Assembly (NCBI GenBank): GCA_005884665.1 | Contig: VBAT01000061.1 | Span: 1 to 37,346 of the forward strand | Origin: Bacteroidota bacterium | GTDB taxonomy: Bacteria > Bacteroidota > Bacteroidia > Chitinophagales > Chitinophagaceae | Direction: 5' to 3' | DNA: 37,346 bases | Part shown: positions 26,383 to 34,734 of the stretch, in pieces | Numbering within the stretch: position 1 is the stretch's first letter | How the letters are laid out: every line of letters begins with the position of its first letter | Position numbers and translations under genes: made by a program | The notes under the pieces: model-generated | Seen by the model: only the letters and a program-made list of their open reading frames with translations | Database searches by the model: none | Told to the model about the DNA's origin: nothing

Positions 26383-27093
26383 ATGATCAGGAACCTGCTT
26401 ATTGCTACATTTATCGTTTTGATGGCAAGTTGCTCAAGCACAAAGCCTATCAACTCGGCTAGCGGCAATAAACCCACTTCAAAACTCACGCAGCTTAATA
26501 AACCCTCTGACACTAAAAAGAATGATATTAAATTCCTGGATGAGATATCTTCCAATCCAGGGCTGGCGGCCAGTATACCCGAGGCTAAAACGGAACAAAA
26601 AACGACGGCTGAACCTGCTGTTAATAGAACTACAAACACCGCTGCAACGGGAGACGTCAGCGCTCTGAAAATAAAATATGCTGGTCTTTTGGGAAAAGAT
26701 CCCGACCAGATAGAGAACGTTGAATTGCTGAAGAGCGTTGACGAGTGGTATGGTACAAAATATAAAATGGGTGGATGCACTAAAAGCGGGGTTGATTGTT
26801 CCGCGTTTGTTCAGGCTGTTTATCTTTCAGCATTTGGCCTTGCAGTGCCCCGCACTGCTTTCGAACAATTCAAAGCGTCGAGTCATATTTCCGCTACAGA
26901 AATGAAGGAAGGCGACCTGGTCTTCTTTAATACAACCGGCGGCGTTTCGCATGTTGGTATTTACATGGGCAATAACAAATTTGCACATGCCTCAGTTGCA
27001 AGAGGTGTTACCGTAAGCGATCTTTTTGACCCCTATTATCTCAGGCGTTTCCTCGGTATTGGCAGGATTGAAAAGCCAACCGGCACACGTTAA
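26383..27093 (+). CDS. NlpC/P60 family cell-wall peptidase lipoprotein
   Basis: This 236-residue protein has a lipoprotein signal (LLIATFIVLMASC, C17). A low-complexity linker (about 20-95) spans the periplasm. The NlpC/P60 domain (about 115-230) has catalytic C139 in GVDCSAFVQ, H190 in VSHVGIYMG and H202 in FAHASVARG. These enzymes cut D-glutamyl-meso-diaminopimelate bonds in peptidoglycan stem peptides. The linker length suggests anchoring to the outer membrane inner face and reach to the wall (inference). It is monocistronic, with repeats downstream and a flippase convergent at 27202. Confidence 0.93.
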   Translation: MIRNLLIATFIVLMASCSSTKPINSASGNKPTSKLTQLNKPSDTKKNDIKFLDEISSNPGLAASIPEAKTEQKTTAEPAVNRTTNTAATGDVSALKIKYAGLLGKDPDQIENVELLKSVDEWYGTKYKMGGCTKSGVDCSAFVQAVYLSAFGLAVPRTAFEQFKASSHISATEMKEGDLVFFNTTGGVSHVGIYMGNNKFAHASVARGVTVSDLFDPYYLRRFLGIGRIEKPTGTR

Positions 27094-27130
27094 GAAAGAG
27101 CAGAGAAAGAGAGCGAAGTGCGGTTATCTA

Positions 27131-27180
27131 GCATAACGCATAACGTTTTAAACTTTTTAAACCTCTTAAACCTTTCAAAC
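27131..27180. repeat. Compound tandem repeat: 7-nt x2 then 9-nt x4
   Basis: GCATAAC occurs twice (27131-27144). Four contiguous 9-nt units follow: GTTTTAAAC, TTTTTAAAC, CTCTTAAAC, CTTTCAAAC (27145-27180), sharing the core YAAAC. It sits between convergent genes and has no hairpin of note. Confidence 0.75.
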
Positions 27181-27201
27181 CTTCTTCCTCACTGTTTCTC
27201 G

Positions 27202-28701
27202 CTATCTAACCTTTAATCGTTTCTTTATTGTTTGCCAAACAGGTATGACGTCAGGTGAGAGACGTAAATAGAGTGTGCCTGATCCGAAAAGCAGGATAAA
27301 TAAAGCACTGCGTAAAACCAGTCCACCCAGTCCATGTATTTCATTGCATAAAAAATAGCAGGCCGTATAACAGGCTGCAGCCAGCACCAATGTATACAAG
27401 GATTGTACAGTAAAAGGGAAAAGCTTGAATTTCTTCCATAAAAAAACAATGCGCACTGTATTGTAAATAATAGTGGACACAAAAGCTGCAACAGCTGGTC
27501 CCAGGATATCGTATTGCCGGGTCAGTATATAGGTAAGTGGTAGTATCACGATCAATAAAATAACGCCACTGATCAGTTCAAACTTCCAATATACTGATGT
27601 GCCAATGATTTGTGCATTGACGCCTGTGCCCTGGTCGACAATCCTACAAAGGCCAAGAAAAATAAAAGGACTATAGCCTAAAAGATAGCTGTCTTTTAAT
27701 CCGAAGGTGACGACCGCTTCCTTATAATTTAAAGCAATCAATGCAAAAAGGAAGGATGCAAAGATGAGCATGTTGATCGATGATCGCTGGTAGATTCTCT
27801 GCAGGAGAGCCCTGTTCTTTTCTTTCCAGGCTCTTGAAATTTGGGCTACAGAGGCAGCGACAATGCCACGTTGTGGCGCCTGGATGACACTGGTCATGAT
27901 CTGTGCCAGCCCGTAAATGCCCGCTTTGTTGAGACCATCATCCAGTACGGAAGCGATAACCAGCGTGTCGAATACCTGTGACATTGTGAATACGACAGTG
28001 GCCGTGTAAGCGAATGCACTAAGACTGGCTATCTTCTTAAAAAAACGCCGGGTTACTTTACTGGGCGTGAAAGTGAAATGAATCTTCCTGGTAAAAACAA
28101 GATAACAAAACAGGGTAAGGGCGATAACAGGATAAGTAAAAGAATATAGCTTGATCAGTTGGTCAAAGTCGCAGATTTTTGCGATAAACAAAATAATAAG
28201 CACCGTCGTGAGTAGTCTCCACTGAACCTCTTTTAAAAAATTAGTTAAGACCGATTTCCTCAGGCTCCAGGAATAAGCTTCCAGGATGGAGAAGATGGTA
28301 AGGCCGAAACCGAGAATAAAGATCCAGTAGTAATAATGTACCAGCAGGGCTGAGTTTTCACTGAATTTGCGAATGATGACGTGCTTAAGAACCAGTCCCG
28401 CGATGATCACCAGGATAAATCCTATAATACCTACGATTAGCGCCCATGTTATCATATCATTTTTCCGGGACGGTAAATGATCATTGTAGTAAGGATAATA
28501 TTTAAGTATGTAAGAAGGCATGGCCAGGGCTGCAAAGGCCGCCATCATGGCTGCGATTGCCACAAAAATTGCAGTCAGCCCGTATTGTGCTCCTTCAAAA
28601 AGTCCCTGCTTGGTAAAAAAATAAGTATTGATAAGACCAATGACAAAACCAATATAAATAACCACCGAAGAAATGATGCTTTGCTTGCGAATGGTACTCA
28701 T
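27202..28701 (-). CDS. Polysaccharide flippase (Wzx/MATE-like membrane exporter)
   Basis: This 499-residue integral membrane protein has about 14 hydrophobic helices, starting STIRKQSIISSVVIYIGFVIGLINTYFF, the typical opening of the polysaccharide-synthesis flippase family (MVF superfamily). The N-terminal half has the stretch GAQYGLTAIFVAIAAMMAAF. The central GLAQIMTSVIQAPQRGIVAAS is also typical. It would flip lipid-linked glycans across the inner membrane. No glycosyltransferase is adjacent, so the cargo is unknown. The ATG at 28699-28701 overlaps an array of 7-nt repeats. No promoter is clear. Confidence 0.85.
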   Translation of the reverse strand: MSTIRKQSIISSVVIYIGFVIGLINTYFFTKQGLFEGAQYGLTAIFVAIAAMMAAFAALAMPSYILKYYPYYNDHLPSRKNDMITWALIVGIIGFILVIIAGLVLKHVIIRKFSENSALLVHYYYWIFILGFGLTIFSILEAYSWSLRKSVLTNFLKEVQWRLLTTVLIILFIAKICDFDQLIKLYSFTYPVIALTLFCYLVFTRKIHFTFTPSKVTRRFFKKIASLSAFAYTATVVFTMSQVFDTLVIASVLDDGLNKAGIYGLAQIMTSVIQAPQRGIVAASVAQISRAWKEKNRALLQRIYQRSSINMLIFASFLFALIALNYKEAVVTFGLKDSYLLGYSPFIFLGLCRIVDQGTGVNAQIIGTSVYWKFELISGVILLIVILPLTYILTRQYDILGPAVAAFVSTIIYNTVRIVFLWKKFKLFPFTVQSLYTLVLAAACYTACYFLCNEIHGLGGLVLRSALFILLFGSGTLYLRLSPDVIPVWQTIKKRLKVR

Positions 28702-28720
28702 GGTGAATGCTGAATGGTGA
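28700..28720. repeat. Three tandem 7-nt repeats at the flippase start
   Basis: ATGGTGA, ATGCTGA and ATGGTGA follow one another exactly, overlapping the start codon of the minus-strand flippase by 2 bp. Confidence 0.7.
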
Positions 28721-28746
28721 GTAAGAACAGAATCCTTACACTCTAA

Positions 28747-30411
28747 TTACCCCGCTTTTTTTACTGTGATGTAAAAGTTTTTATTTATTTCATCCATTGA
28801 GTAATTCAAAGGTAATTCCATTTCCTGCCAGGAAGTGGTGGGTTTGAGCCACAACTCATGACCCGTCCCGATTTGCACCGGCATATTGAAACCGTCGACG
28901 CAGTTCGTCCAACGATATCTTAATTTCCTGTCGTTCATTTTATATTCCAATACCGGCACCTTTGTCGTACGCAGGTATTGATCGAATATTTTTGAAAGAT
29001 CTATCCCGGATTTTTCACTCATGTATTTTTCAACATCCCGTGAATCCACCGTCTTATGATAAAAATCCCGGTTAAGCCCACGTAGAATTTGCCTGAATTT
29101 TTCATCGTCATTGATGACCTGGCGAATCGTATGCAGCATATTTGCGCCCTTGGCATACATATCACCACTGCCTTCTTTGTTGACCCCATAAGGCCCGATA
29201 ACCGGCCTGTCGTTCTGGATATTCCGCCGTAATCCCTGGCAATATTCATCAGCCGCCTTTTTACCGTATTGGCATTCCACGAATAATGGTTCTGAATAAT
29301 CAGTAAAGCCTTCATGAACCCACATATCGGCTATATCATTGGTGGTAATATTATTGGCAAACCATTCATGGCCGCTTTCATGTATGATGATGTAGTCCCA
29401 TTTCATACCCCACCCGCTCCCCGAAAGATCAAAACCCTGTCCGCCGGAATAGTACCCGTTCATATAGTGATTGCCGTAAGCTGTCGCGCTCTGGTGCTCC
29501 ATGCCAAGATGTGAAGATTCAACCAGTTTATAACTGTCCTCATAAAAAGGGTAGGGACCCATCCAATATTCAAAACAATGCAACATGGGTTTTACATCGC
29601 GTCCAAACTGTTTTTTTGCTTTGTCAAGATTGTAATCGAGAACCCAATAGCTGCAATCCAAGGTTCCTTTTTCGCCCGCCAGGGTATCGGTGAAGTTTAC
29701 ATACTTACCGATATACGGTACAAGATTGTAGCTATTGATCGGGTTCTTTACTTCCCAGATCCAGGTAGTCATGCCATTGGTAGATGTTTTATTTTTTAAC
29801 CTTCCATTCCCCACCGCTACAAGTGAGTCAACGACTGTTACCGAAAGCGTGGCGCCATTGTCGGGTTCATCGCTTTGATGATCTTTGCAGGGATACCAGA
29901 CGCTGGCGCCCAATCCCTGGCAGGCCACCGTCATCCAGGGCCGGCCTTTTTCATCCCTGGTAAATATCCAGCCACCATCCCAGGGGGCTCTTACTGCTAT
30001 CCTGGGATTTCCATGATAAGCGATAGAGATCGAGTGGATACTGTTCACCTGTGCTTTAGGTAACGGGATATGCCATACATTGCCTTCATTATAGTAAGGT
30101 TTACCGGGATAGTTGATGTATAACTTGTCATCATAGAACAGTGTATCAATATTCAGCGGCTTTTGTAAATCAATTTGGAGATAGTCGGATTTCTGGTTGG
30201 GTAAGACCTTATACTGGATGGTCGTACGACCGGTGATGGACTTCTTGTTATAGTCAGGAGTGACAGAAATATCATAACGCAACACATCCCACCAAGCTCT
30301 TTCAGGACCAATGGTTCCTCTCAAAGTATCCTGGTGTGTATATTGAGCCGATGAGTATTTGCCTGCCAGCAGGATGAAAAACATCCCGGTTGTTCTCCAA
30401 AAGTATTTCAC
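28747..30411 (-). CDS. M1 family metallo-aminopeptidase, secreted
   Basis: This 554-residue protein starts with GTG and a Sec signal (FFILLAGKYSSAQ). It has the M1 layout of a beta-sandwich N-domain and a thermolysin-like catalytic domain. Zinc ligands are H344 and H348 in HESGHEW and E367 in VHEGFTDY, the exact HExxH-x18-E spacing. The substrate-binding motif, GAMEN in classical enzymes, reads LGMEHQS (about 302-308). The C-terminal domain is short, ending soon after the catalytic domain. It likely removes N-terminal residues from peptides in the periplasm. It is divergent from the peptide-type binding lipoprotein, with only 43 bp between starts; a shared peptide-use role is an inference. 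Confidence 0.92.
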   Translation of the reverse strand: MKYFWRTTGMFFILLAGKYSSAQYTHQDTLRGTIGPERAWWDVLRYDISVTPDYNKKSITGRTTIQYKVLPNQKSDYLQIDLQKPLNIDTLFYDDKLYINYPGKPYYNEGNVWHIPLPKAQVNSIHSISIAYHGNPRIAVRAPWDGGWIFTRDEKGRPWMTVACQGLGASVWYPCKDHQSDEPDNGATLSVTVVDSLVAVGNGRLKNKTSTNGMTTWIWEVKNPINSYNLVPYIGKYVNFTDTLAGEKGTLDCSYWVLDYNLDKAKKQFGRDVKPMLHCFEYWMGPYPFYEDSYKLVESSHLGMEHQSATAYGNHYMNGYYSGGQGFDLSGSGWGMKWDYIIIHESGHEWFANNITTNDIADMWVHEGFTDYSEPLFVECQYGKKAADEYCQGLRRNIQNDRPVIGPYGVNKEGSGDMYAKGANMLHTIRQVINDDEKFRQILRGLNRDFYHKTVDSRDVEKYMSEKSGIDLSKIFDQYLRTTKVPVLEYKMNDRKLRYRWTNCVDGFNMPVQIGTGHELWLKPTTSWQEMELPLNYSMDEINKNFYITVKKAG

Positions 30412-30454
30412 GTTGAATGTATTTGAATTGTAAATTTAATTGTTCGTTTGGAAT

Positions 30455-32182
30455 ATGCCTGTTAAAAGAAATCGCTTTTCTTACCTGTGTCCGCCAATCC
30501 TTTCGTTTAAGATTGGGCCTGCAAAAAAACTTTGGTTATCCCGTGGTTCGCGGGTAGCTGTCGCTATTATTGGATCATTTTTCGTTGTGCTGATCTGTGG
30601 ATGCCATAATAAGAGGAACAGCGATAAAAAGATATTTCATTATAATGAGCAGACGGGAATAGCATCCCTGGATCCGGCATTTGCGAAAAACCAATCGACC
30701 ATGTGGCCGGCCCACCAGTTGTTCAATACATTGGTGCAAACGGACGACAGCCTCCACATCATTCCTTCCCTGGCCCGGCGCTGGACGATTTCAGAAGACC
30801 GGTTAACGTTTACATTCTATCTACGCAGCGATGTCTTTTTTCATAACGATGCCGCCTTTCCCAATGGCAAAGGAAGGAAACTGGTTGCCGCGGATGTTGC
30901 GTATAGCCTGCGACGAATTATGGACAGGCAGACTGCAAGTCCCGGCGCCTGGATATTCAACAATAAGGTTGATTCGATAAAGCCCTTCAGGGCGATCGAT
31001 GATACAACTTTCCAGTTAAAACTTCAACGCCCTTACAACCCCATATTGGGTATACTTTCAATGCAATATTGTTCGGTAGTGCCGAAAGAAGCAGTGGAAA
31101 AATATGGGAATGATTTTCGCCGTCACCCGGTAGGTTCAGGGCCTTTTCGTTTTGTAGCCTGGGAAGAAGGACAGGCACTGGTGTTTGCAAAAAATGAAAA
31201 TTATTTTGAAACAGATAGCGCCGGCATACGTTTGCCCTATCTTGATGGAATAAAGATTACTTTCTACGACAGCAAGGCTACCGAATTTTTACTTTTCCGG
31301 CAAAAGCAACTGGATTTTATCAATGATATAGATGCTTCGTTCAAAGACGAGGTGCTTACCAAGAAAGGCCTGCTGAAAAAAGAATGGCTGGGAAAGATCG
31401 AATTGCAAGCCAATCCTTATTTAAATGTCGAGTATTTCGGGATACTCACCGATACGGCGAATGAACTCGTTAAGCAATCTCCATTTCGCCTAAAACAGAT
31501 CAGGCAGGCGATCAATTATGGATTTGACCGACGGAAGATGATACTCTATTTGCGGAATTCTCTGGGGACTCCTGCTGAATCAGGTTTTGTTCCATTGGGG
31601 TTACCGTCTTTTGATTCTATGGAAGTAAAAGGGTATCACTATGATCCTGACAAAAGCAGGCAATTACTAAGAGAGGCCGGTTTTCCGGAAGGAAAGGGAC
31701 TACCACCTATTAAACTGCTGACAATTTCTATCTACGCCGAAATGGCCAATTTCATAGTCAGGCAACTGGAAGAACTGGGGTTTAAGATCCAGGTTGAAGT
31801 GGTCTTGAGATCTTTGTTATTTGAAATGACGTCCAACTCAAGAGCTTTATTTTTTCGTGGCAGTTGGATTGCCGACTACCCTGATGCTGAAAACTATTTA
31901 TCGGTATTTTATTCAAAGAATCCGGCCCCACCCAATTATACAAGGTATAAGAACCCTCAATTCGATGCGGTATTTGAAAAGGCGTTGACGGAGGAAAATG
32001 ATTCGTTGCGGTACCGTCTTTACCGGCAGGCCGACCAGCTGATGATAAACGATGCGCCGGTGGTACCGTTATGGTACGACAAGTCAGTTAGGCTGGTACA
32101 GGTGAATGTCACGGGCTTTACTCCCAACGGCCTTAACCTGCTTGAGCTTCGTAAAACCCGCATAGGCGACCGTATTTTCTGA
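30455..32182 (+). CDS. ABC-type solute-binding lipoprotein, family 5 (peptide type)
   Basis: I choose ATG 30455 (575 residues); TTG 30440 is a possible alternative. The hydrophobic stretch VAVAIIGSFFVVLICGC ends in a plausible lipobox Cys about 50 residues in, an unusually long leader with no ATG nearer. The mature part matches family 5 binding proteins: ASLDPAFA, LVQTDDSLHIIPSLARRW, FYLRSDVFFHNDA, HPVGSGPFRFVAWEEGQ, IRQAINYGFDRRKMI and a C-terminal NDAPVVPLWYD. Such proteins bind oligopeptides or similar solutes for a DppBC/OppBC-like permease. No permease or ATPase gene follows in this window. The divergent M1 peptidase supports a peptide substrate (inference). Confidence 0.88.
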   Translation: MPVKRNRFSYLCPPILSFKIGPAKKLWLSRGSRVAVAIIGSFFVVLICGCHNKRNSDKKIFHYNEQTGIASLDPAFAKNQSTMWPAHQLFNTLVQTDDSLHIIPSLARRWTISEDRLTFTFYLRSDVFFHNDAAFPNGKGRKLVAADVAYSLRRIMDRQTASPGAWIFNNKVDSIKPFRAIDDTTFQLKLQRPYNPILGILSMQYCSVVPKEAVEKYGNDFRRHPVGSGPFRFVAWEEGQALVFAKNENYFETDSAGIRLPYLDGIKITFYDSKATEFLLFRQKQLDFINDIDASFKDEVLTKKGLLKKEWLGKIELQANPYLNVEYFGILTDTANELVKQSPFRLKQIRQAINYGFDRRKMILYLRNSLGTPAESGFVPLGLPSFDSMEVKGYHYDPDKSRQLLREAGFPEGKGLPPIKLLTISIYAEMANFIVRQLEELGFKIQVEVVLRSLLFEMTSNSRALFFRGSWIADYPDAENYLSVFYSKNPAPPNYTRYKNPQFDAVFEKALTEENDSLRYRLYRQADQLMINDAPVVPLWYDKSVRLVQVNVTGFTPNGLNLLELRKTRIGDRIF

Positions 32183-32588
32183 AATTTTTATTTTTGCGTG
32201 ACCAGCTGACTTACAAATGGTTGCCTTTAAATCCACAGCCTGTCGACCGCACCCGGCTTGCATATTAAACAAACTGTGTATACTTTACAGTTCTGGGTTG
32301 GCAATTTTACTAAGCGACAACGCCCTCCACTATCTTTCGTAAAAACCAGGTGGCAAATTAGCCGGATGTTTTAAGATCGGTCCTATTTCAGATCATTCGT
32401 ACTCATTCATTCGAAGCCTTTTAAACAAACCGCACTATGAAAACAAATGGTACCCATATTCTAATCATACGAATCGTGCTTTTTATTCTTATCAGCCTGT
32501 ATACCATCCTTGTATTCGGTCAATCGCACGTAGAGTAAACCGACATCAGAAACAAACATGCATTCAGTTTGCCGGGCTTAATCAATAA
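32183..32588. other. 406-bp region with a signal-peptide-like mini-ORF
   Basis: A TATTTTTG (32189-32196) right after the upstream stop fits a -7 element, and TATCTTTC (32331-32338) is a near match. The only coding-like element is the 33-codon ORF at 32437-32538. No terminator hairpin was recognised. Confidence 0.5.
32437..32538 (+). CDS. 33-residue signal-peptide-like mini-ORF (remnant or small peptide)
   Basis: ATG AAA ACA opens a 33-residue peptide with a basic start (MKTNGTHILIIR), a hydrophobic core (IVLFILISLYTILVFG) and a QSHVE tail, then TAA. This is the shape of a Bacteroidota Sec signal peptide cut just after the cleavage site. The frame after the stop shows no recognisable mature protein before it runs into the convergent barrel gene. 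It may be the remnant of a lost secreted protein, a small membrane peptide or chance. Confidence 0.35.
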   Translation: MKTNGTHILIIRIVLFILISLYTILVFGQSHVE

Positions 32589-33290
32589 CTATCTTCTTTT
32601 TGAAGGAAAAGTAAACCTCACTCCCAATTCAGCCAGGATCATATCAGTTTTAGATTCATTCTGATTGAAAAAAACTGCTCCACTATTACCGTCAATATAC
32701 GGATCTGAGAGATACGTTGTCCTGGCGCCGAACAAATAGGAGCCTTTCACAACAATGGCTGCCTGCTTGCGCTTATCAACCGGGATCTCCACTCCAACTC
32801 CGGGACCCCAGGTAAAAGCCCAATAACCTTTGCTATTGTCACCGTCAACATATTGAGAGTTGCCATAATAAGTTTCCCTTTCGATACTTGCCGAGGAAAA
32901 AAACAAGTTAGCGCCAATAGTAGTTTCAACGAAAATTAGAACAGGTCGTTCTTTTGGAAGAAGATCGGCCCTTGCCTTGAAAGCAAGAGACATGATATTG
33001 TTGCTGGCGGAGATTTTATAAGTATCGTAGTATCCTCCATAATAGATATCGAAATATTTTGTATTGCTACCTCTTACCATATAGCCAAACTCGGCACCGA
33101 CACTAAACGGGCTTTCATCCATGATGCGGCGAAGCACATTAAAGCGAATGCCAACCCCTGCCTTTGGATCGGCCGACTTATAATCGCCCTGTGGAAAACT
33201 GAGTTGGATATGGGCCGCAGCCGATGTTCTCTGTCCCCTGGCAGATAGCACCAGAACGGCCAGGCAAAATGCGGTCGTGAATGTTCGCAT
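32589..33290 (-). CDS. Outer-membrane beta-barrel protein, unknown function
   Basis: I choose ATG 33288-33290, which yields 233 residues beginning with a signal peptide (MRTFTTAFCLAVLVLSARGQ). The mature part is built of alternating strands (HIQLSFPQGDY, FSVGAEFGYMV, MSLAFKARADL, VETTIGANLFF) and ends in a strand with terminal aromatic/Arg residues (ELGVRFTFPSKRR), consistent with a small 8-10-strand barrel. The frame continues upstream into the msrA stop region, but that part is not family-like. It lies 49 bp downstream of msrA on the same strand, so co-transcription is possible. Function cannot be assigned. Confidence 0.75.
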   Translation of the reverse strand: MRTFTTAFCLAVLVLSARGQRTSAAAHIQLSFPQGDYKSADPKAGVGIRFNVLRRIMDESPFSVGAEFGYMVRGSNTKYFDIYYGGYYDTYKISASNNIMSLAFKARADLLPKERPVLIFVETTIGANLFFSSASIERETYYGNSQYVDGDNSKGYWAFTWGPGVGVEIPVDKRKQAAIVVKGSYLFGARTTYLSDPYIDGNSGAVFFNQNESKTDMILAELGVRFTFPSKRR

Positions 33291-33339
33291 GGATAGGTAG
33301 TTTACGGTTATCGAATGGTAGATAGAAACGGGTATAAAA

Positions 33340-34041
33340 CTACTGGTGTTTTTTGAGTTTGTCTTTAAATACCTTCTTGAATTTTTCAACCTTAGGTCGG
33401 ATCACGATGGTGCAATAGGGATTTGACCCTTCATTGTTATCGAAGTATTGCTGGTGATAATCCTCGGCGGGATAAAACTTCGTAAAAGCTGTGATCTCAG
33501 TGACGATAGGCCGGTCAAACGCTCCACTTTTATCGAGCGCCACCTTATATTTTTCAGCTTTTTCCTTTTGTTCCTGGTTATGATAAAAAATACCGCTCCT
33601 GTATTGAGTGCCGATATCGTTTCCCTGGCGATTCAAAGTAGTAGGATCATGCGTTTGCCAGAATACTTCCAGCAATTCATCAAAGCTGATCTTTTTGGGA
33701 TCATAGACTATTTGCAAGGCTTCGGCGTGACCAGTTTCTCCGGTGCAAACCTGTTTGTAGGTCGGGTTTTCGGTTTTTCCGCCTGTGTATCCGGAAGTGG
33801 AGCTGATCACTCCATCGAGTTGCTCGAATATAGCTTCTGTGCACCAGAAGCATCCATTGGCAAAAGTGGCGGTATCGGTTGCACCAGACGGTAAAGTGCT
33901 GTCCTTCGGAGCCGACGTTTTAGTATTTTCCATATCGGTGTTGTTGTTTTTGTTATCAGGCGATTTAGATGACGATGAATTCTGCGCACAGGAGCAAAAC
34001 GCTGTGGTGGCAATCATCAGAAGACTTAGCATTCTTTTCAT
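33340..34041 (-). CDS. msrA: Peptide-methionine (S)-S-oxide reductase, probable lipoprotein
   Basis: MsrA reduces methionine-S-sulfoxide in proteins. I start at ATG 34039-34041 (233 residues), because a lipoprotein-like leader follows at once (MKRMLSLLMIATTAFCSC, possible lipid Cys18). ATG 34056 and 34143 are in frame but only add residues ahead of the leader. The catalytic motif is GCFWC (first Cys at 64 in this numbering), and YTGGKTENPTY, GHAEALQIVYDP, FWQTHDPTT and YRSGIFYH are standard. The C-terminus ends after the MsrA domain, so there is no MsrB fusion. The envelope location suggests repair of oxidised surface or periplasmic proteins. It is followed by the barrel gene. Confidence 0.92.
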   Translation of the reverse strand: MKRMLSLLMIATTAFCSCAQNSSSSKSPDNKNNNTDMENTKTSAPKDSTLPSGATDTATFANGCFWCTEAIFEQLDGVISSTSGYTGGKTENPTYKQVCTGETGHAEALQIVYDPKKISFDELLEVFWQTHDPTTLNRQGNDIGTQYRSGIFYHNQEQKEKAEKYKVALDKSGAFDRPIVTEITAFTKFYPAEDYHQQYFDNNEGSNPYCTIVIRPKVEKFKKVFKDKLKKHQ

Positions 34042-34183
34042 ACTGTTAACTTGCATTTGATGTATAAATTTCGTGTAATTTTTCGAAGCGGCGGCATTGG
34101 TCTTTTCAGCCGGGACGCTAGTTGAAACGCTTTGAGAATTCATTAACAGTAATATCTACGAAAATAACAAAGAAGGAGACTGG

Positions 34184-34696
34184 ATGTTTAGAAAAGAAAA
34201 AGTTAAGAAAAAACTGCTTGCACCTGAAAATCTTCTGCTTGCATGCCCGCTTACGCTGCTTCTCATACGCCAGTTCTTCACATTACGGATGATTCTTTTC
34301 GAAATCCATTTTCACGATACGACTATTATGATGCCCGTTTCGCAGGTTCTGCAAATGGTCTTCCTGGTTCAGGTTGCCTATTTCTTTATGCATAAATTGT
34401 TTCGGGTAACAAATAAAAGGAATCCTCTTATCTGTAATCTTCATGTCATTGCTACACAGGTTTGTCTGTCGGTTGTAATCCTGCTTTATTTTGCATTGGA
34501 GCAGTATACAGCAAATAGAATTGGCAATAGCCCGTCCGAAGCAATGGAAGCCGTTCTACTTCGCGGGAGTTTTTCTCCCGCGATTACCTGGATCGGGACT
34601 GCTTTTATATTCCTTCACATTTTGTTTTTGGTTTATTTCCTCATCTTGATGATCGCGACTATTCTTACAAAGCTGATCCGCCGCAAAAGCTTTTAG
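34184..34696 (+). CDS. Four-helix membrane protein, unknown function
   Basis: This 170-residue protein has a basic N-terminus (MFRKEKVKKK) and four hydrophobic segments: LLACPLTLLLIRQFF, MMPVSQVLQMVFLVQVAYFF, VIATQVCLSVVILLYFAL and WIGTAFIFLHILFLVYFLIL. It ends with a basic tail (LIRRKSF). I do not recognise the family. It is divergent from msrA (the in-frame upstream ATG of msrA is 40 bp away) and 38 bp upstream of the MutS2-like gene, which has its own -7 element. The weak GGAG at about 34175 may serve as ribosome binding site. Confidence 0.68.
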   Translation: MFRKEKVKKKLLAPENLLLACPLTLLLIRQFFTLRMILFEIHFHDTTIMMPVSQVLQMVFLVQVAYFFMHKLFRVTNKRNPLICNLHVIATQVCLSVVILLYFALEQYTANRIGNSPSEAMEAVLLRGSFSPAITWIGTAFIFLHILFLVYFLILMIATILTKLIRRKSF

Positions 34697-34700
34697 TAGT

Positions 34701-34708
34701 TACCTTTG
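34701..34708 (+). promoter_or_regulatory. -7 promoter element of the MutS2-like gene
   Basis: TACCTTTG matches TAnnTTTG, 26 bp before the ATG. No -33 TTTG at the normal distance is visible. Confidence 0.5.
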
Positions 34709-34734
34709 TAAACTTTAAAATTTCAGCGAAGAAG

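Noticed and set aside
32539-32700. Continuation of the mini-ORF after its TAA as a decayed coding region
   Set aside because: The frame stays open for a short way but reads antisense into the barrel gene and shows no recognisable protein.
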